A stretch of 64,000 bases of DNA. Source: Prochilodus magdalenae. Lineage: Eukaryota; Chordata; Actinopteri; Characiformes; Prochilodontidae. The DNA is taken from positions 328,501 through 392,500 of the forward strand of contig JAMWET010000532.1 of the NCBI GenBank assembly GCA_024036415.1. The letters are read 5' to 3'. Each line of letters begins with the position of its first letter. The stretch's first letter is position 1. Of the stretch, positions 12,181 to 25,702 are shown in pieces. A program made the translations under genes and the position numbers. Below the pieces are notes generated by a model that was not told the origin of the DNA, ran no database searches, and was given only the letters and a program-made list of their open reading frames with translations.

Positions 12181-12936
12181 AACTGCTGCAAGGTGGACTC
12201 AAACAAGAAATGGCAAAAGAGTGGCAAAAGGGCAAAACAAGCCTATGTTTGGGAAAGTAACTGGTCAGCACTTGTAGCAACAGTTTGGTAAACCACAGCC
12301 CACCTAATGTTAGTGACATTCCTTGCTGTGTCATTGTTAGCCTTACTGTGTCATTGTTAGCCTTGCTGTGTCATTGTTAGCCTTGCTGTGTCATTGTTAG
12401 CCTTACTGTGTCATTGTTAGCCTTGCTGTGTCATTGTTAGCCTTGCTGTGTCATTGTTAGCCTTACTGTGTCATTGTTAGCCTTACTGTGTCATTGTTAG
12501 CCTTGCTGTGTCATTGTTAGCCTTACTGTGTCATTGTTAGCCTTGCTGTGTCATTGTTAGCCTTACTGTGTCATTGTTAGCCTTGCTGTGTCATTGTTAG
12601 CCTTGCTGTGTCATTGTTAGCCTTACTGTGTCATTGTTAGCCTTGCTGTGTCATTGTTAGCCTTGCTGTGTCATTGTTAGCCTTACTGTGTCATTGTTAG
12701 CCTTGCTGTGTCATCGTTAGCCTTAAAGGTTAAAGTGGGGTTTGTGTAAAGTGTTTTATGGCCATGAAGATCTTGAAATACAATTTGGCCAGCCCATTGT
12801 TGGTGAGGGTGGTAATGTGCGTCCATGAGTTTGGGAAGTACAGCTTCTAAAAGAGCACTGAGAGAAGGAGTTTATTTATTTTGCTGTTGAGTTTAAATAG
12901 AAAGAATCGCTCTTCAGAATTTCTAACAGTGCCTTC
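12181..12936. repeat. Tandem segmental duplication, first copy (756 bp)
   Basis: A 140-bp lead-in, a 400-bp minisatellite and a 216-bp tail are repeated immediately downstream at 12937-13494 in direct orientation. Outside the satellite I spot a single substitution (12912 region, T versus C), so the event is recent. The junction shows a few bases of microhomology (tcaa). Confidence 0.95.
12321..12720. repeat. 20-bp minisatellite, 20 units
   Basis: The unit is ccttgctgtgtcattgttag, with a G/A alternative at position 5. There are exactly 20 head-to-tail units with no indels. The last unit carries a T-to-C change (tcatcg) shared with the last unit of the second array. There are no spacers, so this is not a CRISPR. 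Confidence 0.97.
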
Positions 12937-13494
12937 AACTGCTGCAAGGTGGACTCAAACAAGAAATGGCAAAAGAGTGGCAAAAGGGCAAAACAAGCCT
13001 ATGTTTGGGAAAGTAACTGGTCAGCACTTGTAGCAACAGTTTGGTAAACCACAGCCCACCTAATGTTAGTGACATTCCTTGCTGTGTCATTGTTAGCCTT
13101 ACTGTGTCATTGTTAGCCTTGCTGTGTCATTGTTAGCCTTGCTGTGTCATTGTTAGCCTTACTGTGTCATTGTTAGCCTTACTGTGTCATTGTTAGCCTT
13201 GCTGTGTCATTGTTACCCTTGCTGTGTCATTGTTAGCCTTACTGTGTCATTGTTAGCCTTGCTGTGTCATCGTTAGCCTTAAAGGTTAAAGTGGGGTTTG
13301 TGTAAAGTGTTTTATGGCCATGAAGATCTTGAAATACAATTTGGCCAGCCCATTGTTGGTGAGGGTGGTAATGTGCGTCCATGAGTTTGGGAAGTACAGC
13401 TTCTAAAAGAGCACTGAGAGAAGGAGTTTATTTATTTTGCTGTTGAGTTTAAATAGAAAGAATCGCTCTCCAGAATTTCTAACAGTGCCTTCAA
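12937..13494. repeat. Tandem segmental duplication, second copy (558 bp)
   Basis: Same lead-in and tail as the first copy, but the internal satellite holds only 10 units, which accounts for the entire 200-bp length difference. Confidence 0.95.
13077..13276. repeat. 20-bp minisatellite, 10 units
   Basis: Same unit as at 12321-12720. The order of the G/A variants is G A G G A A G G A G, ending with the same tcatcg variant unit. One unit has a private change (ttaccc for ttagcc). Confidence 0.97.
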
Positions 13495-16400
13495 GTGCAA
13501 CGCTGAATATGCAAACTCCAGACCTCCAACATGTCTGATGATCTTCTACGTTTGGGGAAAGTGGGAATTCTGTACTTTTGTTTCTGCTCACCAAATTATT
13601 CCTTTAAGCGCTTTCGATTCCACCCGGAGTGGTAGACTGTCTGGTGAGCATAGCCATTCTGTGCTTGGCCAGTGTCTTGCTGTTTTGCCTGCGGAGTATC
13701 TTTAACAGTCCTTATCTAGTGAGCTCCTGTTATTCCTGTACAGCTCACATCCCTGCTGAGCTCCAGTATAGACAACAGCGAGTGTCCACAGTCCTCCCTG
13801 CCTGCCGTCTTACAGACCGATTTTCTAATAGCGCCCAACTCAGCTCTGTAAGATCCTTCTATAGCTTAAAAACCACGCATCACGCCTCTGTGCCCACTGC
13901 CCACGCCCGACTTCATTTATCAGTTGAGATTGAATGTCAGAATGTGTAAAATCCAAGATGGATGGGGAATAAAATCCAACGAATCTAAAAATAACACTGT
14001 ACCTTGAGCGCCTCGCAAAATGAGAGCGTATTGTTATAGAAATCAATCTGGTTGCTATGCCTTCTGACTGGTGAAATTCAACAGGCATACGTGATGTATA
14101 GGACAGATTTAGTGATGCTGCTGTCAGAAGCAGAACAGGTTAAAGTGTCATTATTACAATATCACTTCCTTGCATGCTGCAGCTTTCCTTGTCCCAGCTG
14201 GTTTGATTGAGCTGCTACGAAAGACTGCAAACAGCAGCAACACACATGACGTGATAGAAGCACGTCCTGTGAAATGGATTATGCTGTCTGTTGTTGATCT
14301 TTCCAAGATGGGTTGTTTGAGAAGGTCGAGCTAATAAAATGATGCTGTTGCTGTCCAATACAATGAAGGAATCAGGATGATGCCTAGTCATCATGAAGAG
14401 GCACAGCGAAAAATAAAAACGGTTCTATCCCATAGAGTCCACCAGCAAAGTGCACGTTTAGACGGGTAGTTGAAAATGAGTTCTCAAGAAGCTGTCTTTA
14501 CTCATTAAAATGCTTTATCTATTTATTTATGTATTTATTACAGACCTTTGCTGAACTTGCAGAACAACTACATGAGTCACGATTGTTAATCATAGCTATG
14601 GACCTAGTTCACCCTTAAAACTATAATTGCAATTGATTTATCATAAGGCAAGATTGGAGAGACTTTGTTTCGAGCAGTGAATTGGTAATTGGTGTTATCT
14701 TCGTCAACCCCCAGTGGAAATGTGTTAATTAAGCAGGAGCCCGAGAGATGCAATGCATATGTAATTGGACGCCACATTCATAATGGAGTTCATAAACTGT
14801 AGTATATCAGTACACTTGCAGTGAAAATGTCATCTGTATAAAACACAGTGCAGATGTATTGGCTTCTTTTTTGAGTGGAGATTGTGGGTTGAAACACACA
14901 TTACTTTTGGAGATTTTTGGATGTATAACTTTGGAATCATTGTTTTCAAGAATATAAAATTACTTGTGTTGTGGATACATGCCATTCTAATATAATGCTC
15001 AGTTGTGAAGAAGTTATGAAAGAAGTCATAAAGGTAATAACTGAGATAGCTGTATAGTGTAGAGCATCAGGTCCCAACTCAGTCCTTAAGACCAGCAAAA
15101 CAGCCCACCTTTTGCCTCAAGTTGGGTTGTGTTTCAAGTTGGGCTGGAGTACAAACATGGACTAAACACCAGATTAGATTCCACTGACATAGAGAATACA
15201 TGCCTTACTATCCCGAATGACTCACATTAAAAACATTATTTTTAATTAATGTTGTAATAACATTGTAATAATATTGTAATTGGTTTTGTAAATTTAATAC
15301 AGGGATTTTTTTTATTATTCTTGTCTCTCAAATATTCATGCCCTAGTCATATATTAAAGCAGCATGATGTGAGATCTGAATATTATGGATTACACTCACG
15401 TTTTTGATTTCTGTGTGGTAATAACCAAAATCACATGTGTAATCTTTACAATCCAATGCCTGTGGGATGCATGTGCATGTGAAGAGAAGAATATGGCACA
15501 AAACACCAGCAAAAACAACATCAGTATAGAAGATGCCATGTCAACCTTCAATCAGAAGACAAACTTACATAGCTTACTTTTCATGAGATTGACTTGCAAA
15601 TATATTTCTATGCTTAAAGCAGGATGGAGATTAGATTAGATTGGACTATGATAAACCACAAAACACTGTGAAACAAGAATGACACTGATATGGTCACAGC
15701 TGATATTGCAGTATTTCATAAACAACACTGGAAGGCTCAGACACTGTGCTGTTGAACTGCTGTTGGTGATTTCCCATTAGCTATAGAACTGTCTAGCATT
15801 GCTTAATCCCTTTCAGCTCTTACTGATGAGTAAAAGCCAGACTGAGGCATCTTGCTCGATCACTCTCTCTCTTTTTGTCTTCCATCCCTCCAACGTCTTC
15901 TTCTGTCTCTTCACTGCCTCTGCTATGATGTCCAGGAAATACAGAGCTAGCTTCTTCTTAAAACTAGCTGAGAATATATTACATGTGATGGTGCTATAAA
16001 CTGTTGCGAGTTTCTTAAGAGGTCTTTTTTTTTAAATATTGCTATTAAATTACAACAATAGCAAAACTTTGCTTTGAAAAGAAACAAAGAGACTGTTGCT
16101 GTTATCTTATCAATGAACTGACCACAACAGAGCCCAGACTTTAACTTCTCTGAATGCGCTGAACTTTGAAAGACTACACTTTGGAGTTGTGGCTGCAGAT
16201 GTCTGTGCAAAAACTAAACATTTGTTTCCTTTAATAACAGGAAGCTGCTGTAAAGGTAAAGGATGGACACAGTGATGTTGAAATAGCTGTTGTTTTATGT
16301 GTATTATTATATTTTAGAATTTTTTCTGACTTTGACAAATGATATTTGTTTTTTATATATGTATTTTATATATGTATTTTATGGGCATTTTGAGGAGACA

Positions 16401-19400
16401 TGAAATATATGCAGACTGTGGTCTCTTGATTTTTCCACGGTACAGGCATAGTCCTCATAGACAATTTTTATAGGGGCCTATAGGGGGCACTAGAAGCTCC
16501 ATTCCTTAGACTGCCGTTCACTGCAGGAGCTTCTGCAAGATTAGGCAGCCTGAATATAAGGCAGTGTCATTCCTGTTTCTGTCCTGTGCCATGTGAACTC
16601 CCTTGTGTCACATCCCAAGCAAATTTAAAACCAATACAAATGCATGTGATTATAATGAGCCAGTAATTAGTAACTATTTAGAGCTTGTCTTTTCCCCTAT
16701 AGTTTAAGAATTTGACATGATTTACTAAATCGACATATGACTCACATACCATTCTAATAAAAATCAATTAAATTGAATCATTTAACAAAAGGCCACAGGT
16801 AACTTACAAAACCTGACTGTATGATGCTTCAAGGTTGTGTGGCTGGCTTTGAATGTAATTCCAAAGTATCGTTATAGGATACCCTCTTTTCCTGAATGAC
16901 AGATTTCTCCCGGAAACCACAGAGCGTAGAATCTTAATCAGTGGTGGGCCCTCCTGTTTAGGGTGGGTAATTATTTTCAGACACAATGACTGACGGAGAA
17001 AATTACCAATGACATCCTGCTGCTAAAACATGCCCAGAAGTCTATTAGCAGGTCATAAACCTGCTGTAACAGCAGGGATGAAGCAGATGTCATCTATTTT
17101 CAAAGTAAATCAGCTGTGACTGCTTAGGCATCATCTTCAGGGGTGGAGCGCGGAGGAGTGTCACAGAGACGCTTGCTCCAATGAAGATGGTAGGATTTTC
17201 CTCTCTTCATGCGAAGACAGAGGGCTGTAATGTACAGCTTAGCAGCGTGGGTGGGTGGAGGAGAGAACATTTTGTGCTAGGAAGCTTGAAACACCATGAT
17301 ATTGCTTTGTCTGGTTATGGCCAAGGTGTGATTCAGGTATGATTTTAAGGTTTATGGATGAGCAGTTAGTACACTGACCAGCAGTTATACAGTTATAGAT
17401 CATTCTATATTAAGAAAATGATCCAATATTACAGATCTGTGAGTGGAAAAAGTGTGTGAACTTCTAAAATGATAATCATTCAAAGGGATGACAATCAGGA
17501 GTGGCTGTCCTGTTTTATATAAAGAACAGGGATCTACAGCATCAGATCAGTCAGATCTTCATAACACGTTATGTTATACATAACACAGAGGGTCACACCA
17601 GAAACTGAAAACAAGGCTTCACATACTTTTGTCACTCTGTAATTTTCTTAGTCTTTTTTTTTAATGTTTAACTGGTTTCTACTTTTAAGAATCTGTTTTC
17701 CAGGCATATTAAAGCAGAAATACAGAAACTGTATTTCCCCACTGTACAGTATCTGACTAAAATGCTGGAAAAACTTTGTACCTAGAAGAGTTTTAAGGTT
17801 CTTTAAAAAATCAAATCATGCACTAAATGGTTCCACCAAACCAAGAACCAAATGTGGTTCTTCTGTGGCATAAGCCTTTTTAGTACCATTGTTTTTAAAT
17901 GTACAGTGTGTTGTAAATAGTCACATCATCTCTTGTTTCTTTCTCCTTCTTCCTTGCCTTATTTCTTTCTTTCTTTATGTCATCTCCAGTTCTACCTCAA
18001 TATCTCCCTTATCATGCTACCAGCTCAAAAGGTCACATGATACCACCACGTCTTTTCAAACTTACACTCATGTTTTGTGATGGGGTGAGGGAGGGCTGTC
18101 ATACACTGCCAGAAAAACAGGTAGGGGCATCTGGTCACATGGGTAAGATGTGACATTGTTATTATTTCCAACATCAGACAGCGCTATGTAAAAGTAGAAT
18201 AGTAGCTTTGTGCATGTACTTGTCTGATGTCTTATGCTGTCTGGGAAAGTCAAGACTCACTACAAATGGAGGTGTAAACAGATTCCCACTTTTTTACACT
18301 TAAAGTTAAAAGTAAAAAAGTTAAAAGTTTAAGTGTTAATTTATTTTAATGCAATAATTTTATGTTGGTTTAAATCTCAGCAGTTATACATTGTTCCTAG
18401 TAGAAAAGAGAATGAAGTGTCTTGCTAATGTCCTGCACTAAGCTAATTTTACAGCTTACCAAACATTAGCAAACATGGCAATCATTTTGGGGCGAGTTGT
18501 TATTATGACAAATTGTTCTAATTTTTAAATAATAAATTAGCTTGCATGCTTGAATGGTTTTGTTTTAAAACTGCCTAAATAAGATTTCTGAGGTGTAACC
18601 TATCACTCTCCAGGCTGGATCCAGGCATAATGCTTAATGAAGCTCAGAGATTAATCAAACATCTTTCTGAAGTGGTAAACAAAAAATAGGCCAACAATGC
18701 ATTGATGATTTTTATGTGTTACAAAATCCAGTGTGACATCTGACCCAATCTACTGACGGGGCATCTTTACACAAGGACACACTCACTCTTTAATTGCATA
18801 TGAGTATGTACTGAACTAAGTAGATTCCAAAAACATGGAATGAATACAATGTACATGCCTGAAAGTTTTATCTTTTGTACCAGTACATTTTGTTTGTTTG
18901 TGTTTGAGGGTACGAACGTTGGTGAGGGTTCAGCGGTTCTTGGCTCATAGCACACTGAGATATGAGACTGACTAAACAACCAATTGGCTGACCACAAATT
19001 CCAGTCAAAACAGTCATGAGTTATAGATGTATCCAACGAATATGCCTAGTTAGACTAGTTACTGTTTGTGGATTCATACATCAGGTGCATCTTTTAATGC
19101 ATAAATTGACAAAATGTTTTTTAAATTTTTTTATGTTTTTAAATTTGCAATTTTAGTGGAGATCTCCCTTGATACCTCCGGCCTGAATCACTGAACCAAT
19201 AACAATTTGAGCCTACCCAACCAAACACCACTATGCAAATCTTTGCACACCCCAGATTTGATGTTTCTCCCTCATTGTTTTCTCCTGGTTATTTTCTCCA
19301 AGACCCCTCCACACCGCAAGTTATTAACGGCTCCCTATTCCAAAGCAGTCTCCAAACCCCAACCTCATCTGTCCTCATCCAAACACACCTGCTTCAGCTT

Positions 19401-22400
19401 ATTTTTAAAAATTGCCCTTTCCATTTAAAAAATATCACTCTTTAATTATTGATTCAGAGCACCGGGCGCCGCACTTGACATCCCATAAACCTAGCTCTAA
19501 ATTGTGACGTGACTGACGTGCACGGAAAGGATCAATGGATTAATTTCAATGAGATGGGTGTTCTCGTGGGCAGTGGACGTGTCTGCACATGCAAAGAAGG
19601 GGATTATGAAATTTGAGCCAGGCGCTCCAGGGCTGTTGGGCTCAGGGAAGCTGCCCTGAAGGCCTGATGTAAAGACCAATGCGAACCAGTGCAGAGAAGT
19701 GAGGAGGACAGCCCAATTTCACCAGCTCCATCACACTGAATACACACTCTGGCTGCCCTAAGAGTCTCAACATAAACATAAACTAGCCTAACCAATAAGT
19801 GGGTGTGCATTTGTGGATGTGTGTGCATGTGCGATTGGTGGGTCCACATGTACTAACATTCAGACTTCACAAAGTGCCGACTGAAAAACTGAAATCTCTG
19901 GTGAATATGCTGCTATTCTGCCTTCCTGTCTAATTATACATTATTATACAAATTATATATATATATATATATATATATTACTTATACTTTACATAAACTT
20001 GTTTCCTTACAAATTACATTAATTCCATGTGTTTAGCTAAAATCTGTTATAAACAAAAATTCACATGAAAGTCGTCCGAGTTTGGTGGAAGTCAAAATAT
20101 TCACACTTTTTGTTCAAATGCCTGAACATGACCAATTTCACAAATTTGCTTCAACTTGAACAGTGACATATAAAAAGTGCAGAATTTATACAAATATTTT
20201 TTCCTCATTTTATTTCTCAGCATTGTTTGATGTTATAGTTTTTTTTGTTTAGTTGTTGTTTGTAAGTTGAACTGAAATATCCGAGTCCTATCAGATTTCG
20301 AATGTGCTCTCAAACTTTTGGAATGTATTTTTCCAAAACACTAAAACACTGGACACATCAGTGCTTACACCGGTTCACCTAACAAGTTATGCACCATTTT
20401 ACAGTAACATTTATCAAGCTGTCTTCATCCCTTAAAATTTACAGAGGCTGTTTTGTTGATGGCTCCTTTAAGGCTCCTACTAGGCTATGGTGCCTGAGAG
20501 AAACTTTGAAGGTATGGCCAAATAAGTGTGTCCTACGTTTAGAGGACTAACCAACAGGATTGCTTAGAGTATGTTGAGAATAATAACATTACTTTATGAT
20601 AACTTTACAAAAAGAATGAAAGTGCATTACAACGAATGAAATCTGTATAGTGAGTCAATAAGTATTATGTTCCTATGAAACTCAAAGAAGTTAATTTTTG
20701 TTGATTAGTAAGTCCTTGTAAACTTGTATAGTCTGCTCTGTTTGACCAAATGGAAATGTGTGGCATGATTGAATTCATTCATAAAAGATTCTTTCTGAGT
20801 GAAGTTCTTTTCCAACCAGCTCAAAAGACAGTTGAAACTTAATCTGCACCTCAGCCTCAATCCTGACTGTCTTCTATGACATAGAACCAAATATAATACA
20901 GTATGATGGGTCAACAGTACTATCTATTAAACAGTATCCATAAAGATACTTGCTGTATTTCTACATAATGTAACAAACCTGCACATAAGACCACATGCAC
21001 AAGCTGTCCTTTACTAATACAGGGGTGCCTGAACGGACTGTAGAAACAGAGAGATCAACAGTGTTTAGTACACTACAGTCATAGTCCTGTAAATAAACAG
21101 AAAATCACTATAGTTCAACCGTAAAAGTTTTTACAGGGGTTTGATTACTTTTTCAAGTTCTCTCATTATAGTTTGAGAGGAGTGATGATTATTACTACTT
21201 ATTATTATTATTATTATTATATGGATTAGATGGATTACTGGATCAGTAATTACACTAATACTGTCTTTCACACACAGTTAGTTGGAAGCTGATGGACGGA
21301 ACATAAGTAGCGTTCCTCCAACTTACAAGAATAGCATGAATTAAGAGTCCCTCTCATCTACTTCGAAAAGAATGAATAATGCATCCTCCCAGCTAAAAAA
21401 AAAAAGAACGAAAGAAAAAAAAACACAGCTGGGAGACAGAAGTGTCACGACGAAGCAGGACTGACTAAATTTATCACAAAGCCCTCGCTGGAGCCTCCAG
21501 CCAGGAGATTCAGCTTCAGACCCCCACACCACACACACAGCGTCACAGGCTTCTATGACTCCTATATGCTAGAGAGACTGCAAGCTAGTATAGAGAGAAT
21601 TCCCACAGGACTTTGGCTGTATATGAACCTGTTTGTGGCTGTATGTGTGAGGCCTGTGCTGGGCAAGTGCAGAAGTGTGAGGTGGTTCAGCCGCCATTTA
21701 CATAAGCGCACTGGAAGGAAGAGGAGACACCGCAAATGGCCCTGTCACGACAAAGAAGATGTCTCCGGTTTTCCGAGTATGACGCAGATCTCTTCCTGCC
21801 CTGCTAACTGCTATATCCCCTCAGGAAAAGGAACTGAAATACGCTTCAGGGTTTTAGGCAGAGTGATAGTTCTAGCCTAGATATGGCATACTGTATGGAA
21901 TGCTAAAAATACTACTCATGAGTGTGTGCCTTGCTATTTACAGATCTAAAGGACTGCACATTGCACTGACAGTACATGTGGTTAATATAGCTTTAGACTG
22001 AGCCGACGAGCAATCTCTACAAAACAGCCAGGAACCATAAGAGAGTCTTAAATCATTTGCAAACATGTCTACGTTCCTGATTATTATTGTAGACCAGTAT
22101 GGAACGATTGATCTTCCTGCTTACGTATGGGGTACGAAGGTCTATGGCAGCAGATGCCAAGCACATTAAGGGCGTTAATCACACGGCCTGCTGATGACAT
22201 TGACAGATCAAAGCAGAAAATGAGATTTCTGGGTCCCCGGATATTTCTGATTAAAGCCCAACGCCTTAGCCAATGTCTCATTTATTACTTACTGCTAATG
22301 GAGGTGGCCTGGGGCCCTATACCCACCATGGTCCTCACATGTTCGTGTGGCATTAGCTGTGATGCAGTCAGAAAGAACTGATCAGAACTTCTTTTGATGC

Positions 22401-22930
22401 GTTTAGAGTTGCTTTAACACACCTTGTTTGGTGTACTGTTTTGCTTGTTCCATTTTACTTTCCCTGTTTTATGCAATCTATTCTCCATTTAAAAAATATT
22501 AATAATTACTTAATGCTCAATGGCTTATGACTTATTTGCACAGAACTGTATGTGACAGTAAATTAATGGGTAGTTTCACTGGGCGCTAATGGAGGCAAAC
22601 AATTGGTGCAAAAATGTGACTGATTATTCCCACCAAATGCGTCACCAATCAACAGGAACCCCATATGTATAATTCGGTGCACTTTATTTTATCCAATGTG
22701 AAACCAATCAGATCAAATGTATTAAGATACAGGGGAACAGAATGCTAACCTCTGCAAACAAAGGGTGAAAACAGCCTGAAGAGCCTGTGAAACACCAAAA
22801 AATCTGCACACCAAATTTTCAGGTACTAGTATCACAAACACTTAAAGCATTTCAAATACAGCGAAGCATATGTGGGTCTTCTGGGTTTTAGAAGACCTAG
22901 AAGATAACTGCTCATCACGTTCAGTATTCT
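13495..22930. other. Non-coding stretch with scattered weak features
   Basis: No gene recognised; the 104-codon frame at 21566-21880 has no family resemblance. Weak features: a homeodomain/POU-type motif cluster at 14700-14800; a possible short interspersed repeat at 15070-15175; a possible MITE remnant of inverted ggttctt/aagaacc words at 17757-17890; an AT microsatellite at 19954-19979; and a TTA microsatellite at 21190-21221. None is strong enough to interpret functionally. Confidence 0.5.
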
Positions 22931-22933
22931 TAA

Positions 22934-23070
<137 letters not shown>

Positions 23071-24234
23071 GTAGGAAAACCACAGAAACTGCTGGATATT
23101 TCAAGACAATGGAAGATACTATTCTGCCCATTGAGTGAGGGAAAGGAATTCAGAGGGGGAAAACTAAATAATGAAAGAAAATCTTATTCAGAACTAGTGA
23201 GACTGTGATGGGAAATGTACAGAGAAGAAGAATTCAACCACCAATGTGCATGGCAGTGAAAAAAACACAAGTACCCTTATAAATATCTGACAAAGAGGTG
23301 TGAGGTCTTCAAGGCTGAAGGAACACCTCTAAAATACTGTCTTTCAGAGACCATTACAAATCACACTTTCAACCATTCATTTTGACTGCCAATTTATTTA
23401 GAATGAGGTTGTGTAGCTTAGGACACAAACTGGAGCTTTGAGCAACTGCTAAAATGTACTACGATAAAGCCAAAAAAAGATCCATGTACCTCCAAGGAGA
23501 AAGGTTAATCCGATAAAAAAATAGAGGCCATTAGAATTGGATTACATCAGAGCTGGAGTGAGCAATAACCACCAGGGCTACGGGGGGCTTGCTGGGTTTT
23601 CACTGCCAGCTCTCTGGCTTGTGACATTCATATGTGGTGATTCACACAGGAGCATCCACCTGGACGCATTCCATTCTCTATCCCTCCCCCCAACACCATC
23701 ACCATAGCCTTTGCCTCAATATGAACCTCTCACATTATTGCCCTGCTAAATAATTCACCACAGTAGCTCCCAGAATGCATACGTGTCTCATGTGAGACCT
23801 CCTATGCTTGAACGTGAATTCTTAGGAACACTTTTCTTTCATACATTAGAGCGAAGAGCAAGACAGTGTTAAAGGGCCCACCAGTGGTCCAAATGGAGAG
23901 ATGCCTAAAACATAACTATACACTTTGCACATGTGTAATGAAAATCACAAAATGATTTCTAAATGTATTGTTCCAGAACGTGTAACTGGAGTAGATAGGG
24001 CTACTGATCCACTGGACTTTAGGGGTCACAGAATCCACCAGAGGGCCTTCAGAGGATGATTGTGAATGTAATAATATCAGAAACACACTGGCCTTATTCA
24101 TCCTTACCCATATTGTTTAAAAAGGAGTGCAATATGATTTGACCACAGTGGTATGAGGTGCTCTCCATCAGATTTATGAAACTGTCATGCGGATTTGCAG
24201 AATCTAATATGATGCTAATTTTAGATTTATGTTT
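23071..24234. other. Non-coding stretch, nothing recognised
   Basis: Single-copy-looking DNA without open frames of interest or repeats I can name. Confidence 0.5.
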
Positions 24235-24958
24235 TATATTTTGGTAACCTTTTCTTTTACAGTCCCCTAAGTTCCCGGTATTAACTAGGTAAGTGTGAGG
24301 TACAAACTCCAAAGTACTAGGTACTTATTTTGGGAAACAAGATGGTAAGTACCATGACAGTATAAATTCATTACACTGAAATGTCTCACTGGTTCTAGGT
24401 ACTAACCAGGTAAATGTGAGGTACAAGCTTAGGTAGCATGATGGTAAATACCAATGTGGCTTAGTTACACTGAAAGTTCTCCTGGGTTCTTGGTATTAAC
24501 CATGGAAGTGTGTGGTACAAGCTTAGGTAACATGATGGTAAATACCATTTTTGGTATTTACCATCATGTTACCTAAGCTTGTACCTCACATTTACCTGGT
24601 TAATACCTAGAACCCATGAGACATTTCAGTGTAACTAAGCCACATTGGTATTTACCATCATGCTACCTAAGCTTGTTACACACACTTCCATGGTTAATAC
24701 CAAGAACCCAGGAAAACTTTCAGTGTAACTAAGCCGCATTGGTATTTACCATCATGCTACCTAAGCTTGTACCTCACATTTACCTGGTTAGTACCTAGAA
24801 CCAGTGAGACATTTCAGTGTAATGAATTTATACTGTCATGGTACTTACCATCTTGTTTCCCAAAATAAGTACCTAGTACTTTGGAGTTTGTACCTCACAC
24901 TTACCTAGTTAATACCTGGAACTTAGGGGACTGTAAAAGAAAGGGATACCTATATTTT
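24235..24958. mobile_element. Non-autonomous foldback transposon with 8-bp TSD
   Basis: The 708-bp element (24243-24950) is almost entirely an inverted repeat. The outer 20 bases, ggtaaccttttcttttacag on the left, match the complement of the right end with two changes. The arms meet at 24535-24565 with a four-T loop. It is flanked by a perfect 8-bp direct repeat, tatatttt (24235-24242 and 24951-24958), the footprint of hAT, P or Merlin-type transposases. The arms are built from modules of about 93 bp. The left arm has a terminal module plus two inner units and the right arm has three, so they are unequal. No coding capacity. The superfamily is not certain because the ends do not match a terminal consensus I know. 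Confidence 0.85.
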
Positions 24959-25162
24959 ATTGCTAAACTTGGCAAATAAACATAAATTGCCTGTAAAATA
25001 TGCAGAAAATGCTCATATTTATGTATATTCCCTGTAGAGGACGTGTTATTACGGCTCATTTTCACACAGCCAGTCAGAGTAGGAGTGCATAGACATTCCA
25101 TAACAGTGACATATTTAGTCAGTGAGCTCTTCAGACCATCCTACTGCATCCATCCTTCTTTC

Positions 25163-25702
25163 TACACTCACTGTCCATTTTATCACATAACCTATAGAAG
25201 TACTCTAGTATAGTTCTACAGCTGAATCTTTGTATACTTTGTTACCCCCACTTTACACTGTTCTCTAAGGACTCCCTCAGGACCACCGCAGAGAAGGTAT
25301 TGCTTGAGTGGTGAATTATTCTCAGCACTCTGTTTACACGCATGTGTTGGTGGTGTGTTAGTGTTGTGCTGGTATGAGTGGATCAGACACAGCAGTGCTG
25401 CTGGAGTTTTTAAGCTATCACTGTCCACTCTATTAGACACATTGTAGATGGGAAGTCAGAGACAGCATCTCATTTGTTGCTGTACAGTTTGTGTTGGACA
25501 TTGTCTAGTCCTTCATCAGTGGTCACAGGATGCTATTTGCTGCGTAGTTTTGGTTGGTGGACTATTCGATTTAAAACTCCGGGAGCAATATTGTGTCTGA
25601 TCCACTCATAGTAGAGAATCCGATGGACTACAATCTGCAATTGCAGAACCACAATTTGATCCTATATGGTAAGTGGAGTTGATAAAATGGACAGTGAGTG
25701 TA
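25163..25702. mobile_element. Foldback-type non-autonomous DNA element
   Basis: A 23-bp perfect inverted repeat (starting tacactcactgtccatttta) bounds 540 bp, with TA at each edge. Further inside, a block around 25374-25412 (tatgagtggatcagacac) pairs with its complement at 25570-25610, so much of the element can fold back. The sequence matches, from memory, a very abundant otophysan fish repeat family. Similarity may continue to about 25735. Shorter relics of what looks like the same family are at 33955-34135 and 38300-38465. Confidence 0.7.

Noticed and set aside
12321..13276. Regular 20-bp repeats resembling a CRISPR array
   Set aside because: Units are directly adjacent with no spacers, and the context is a vertebrate genome; it is a minisatellite.
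21566..21880. 104-codon open frame with Arg/Lys-rich centre
   Set aside because: No family resemblance and no splice or promoter support.
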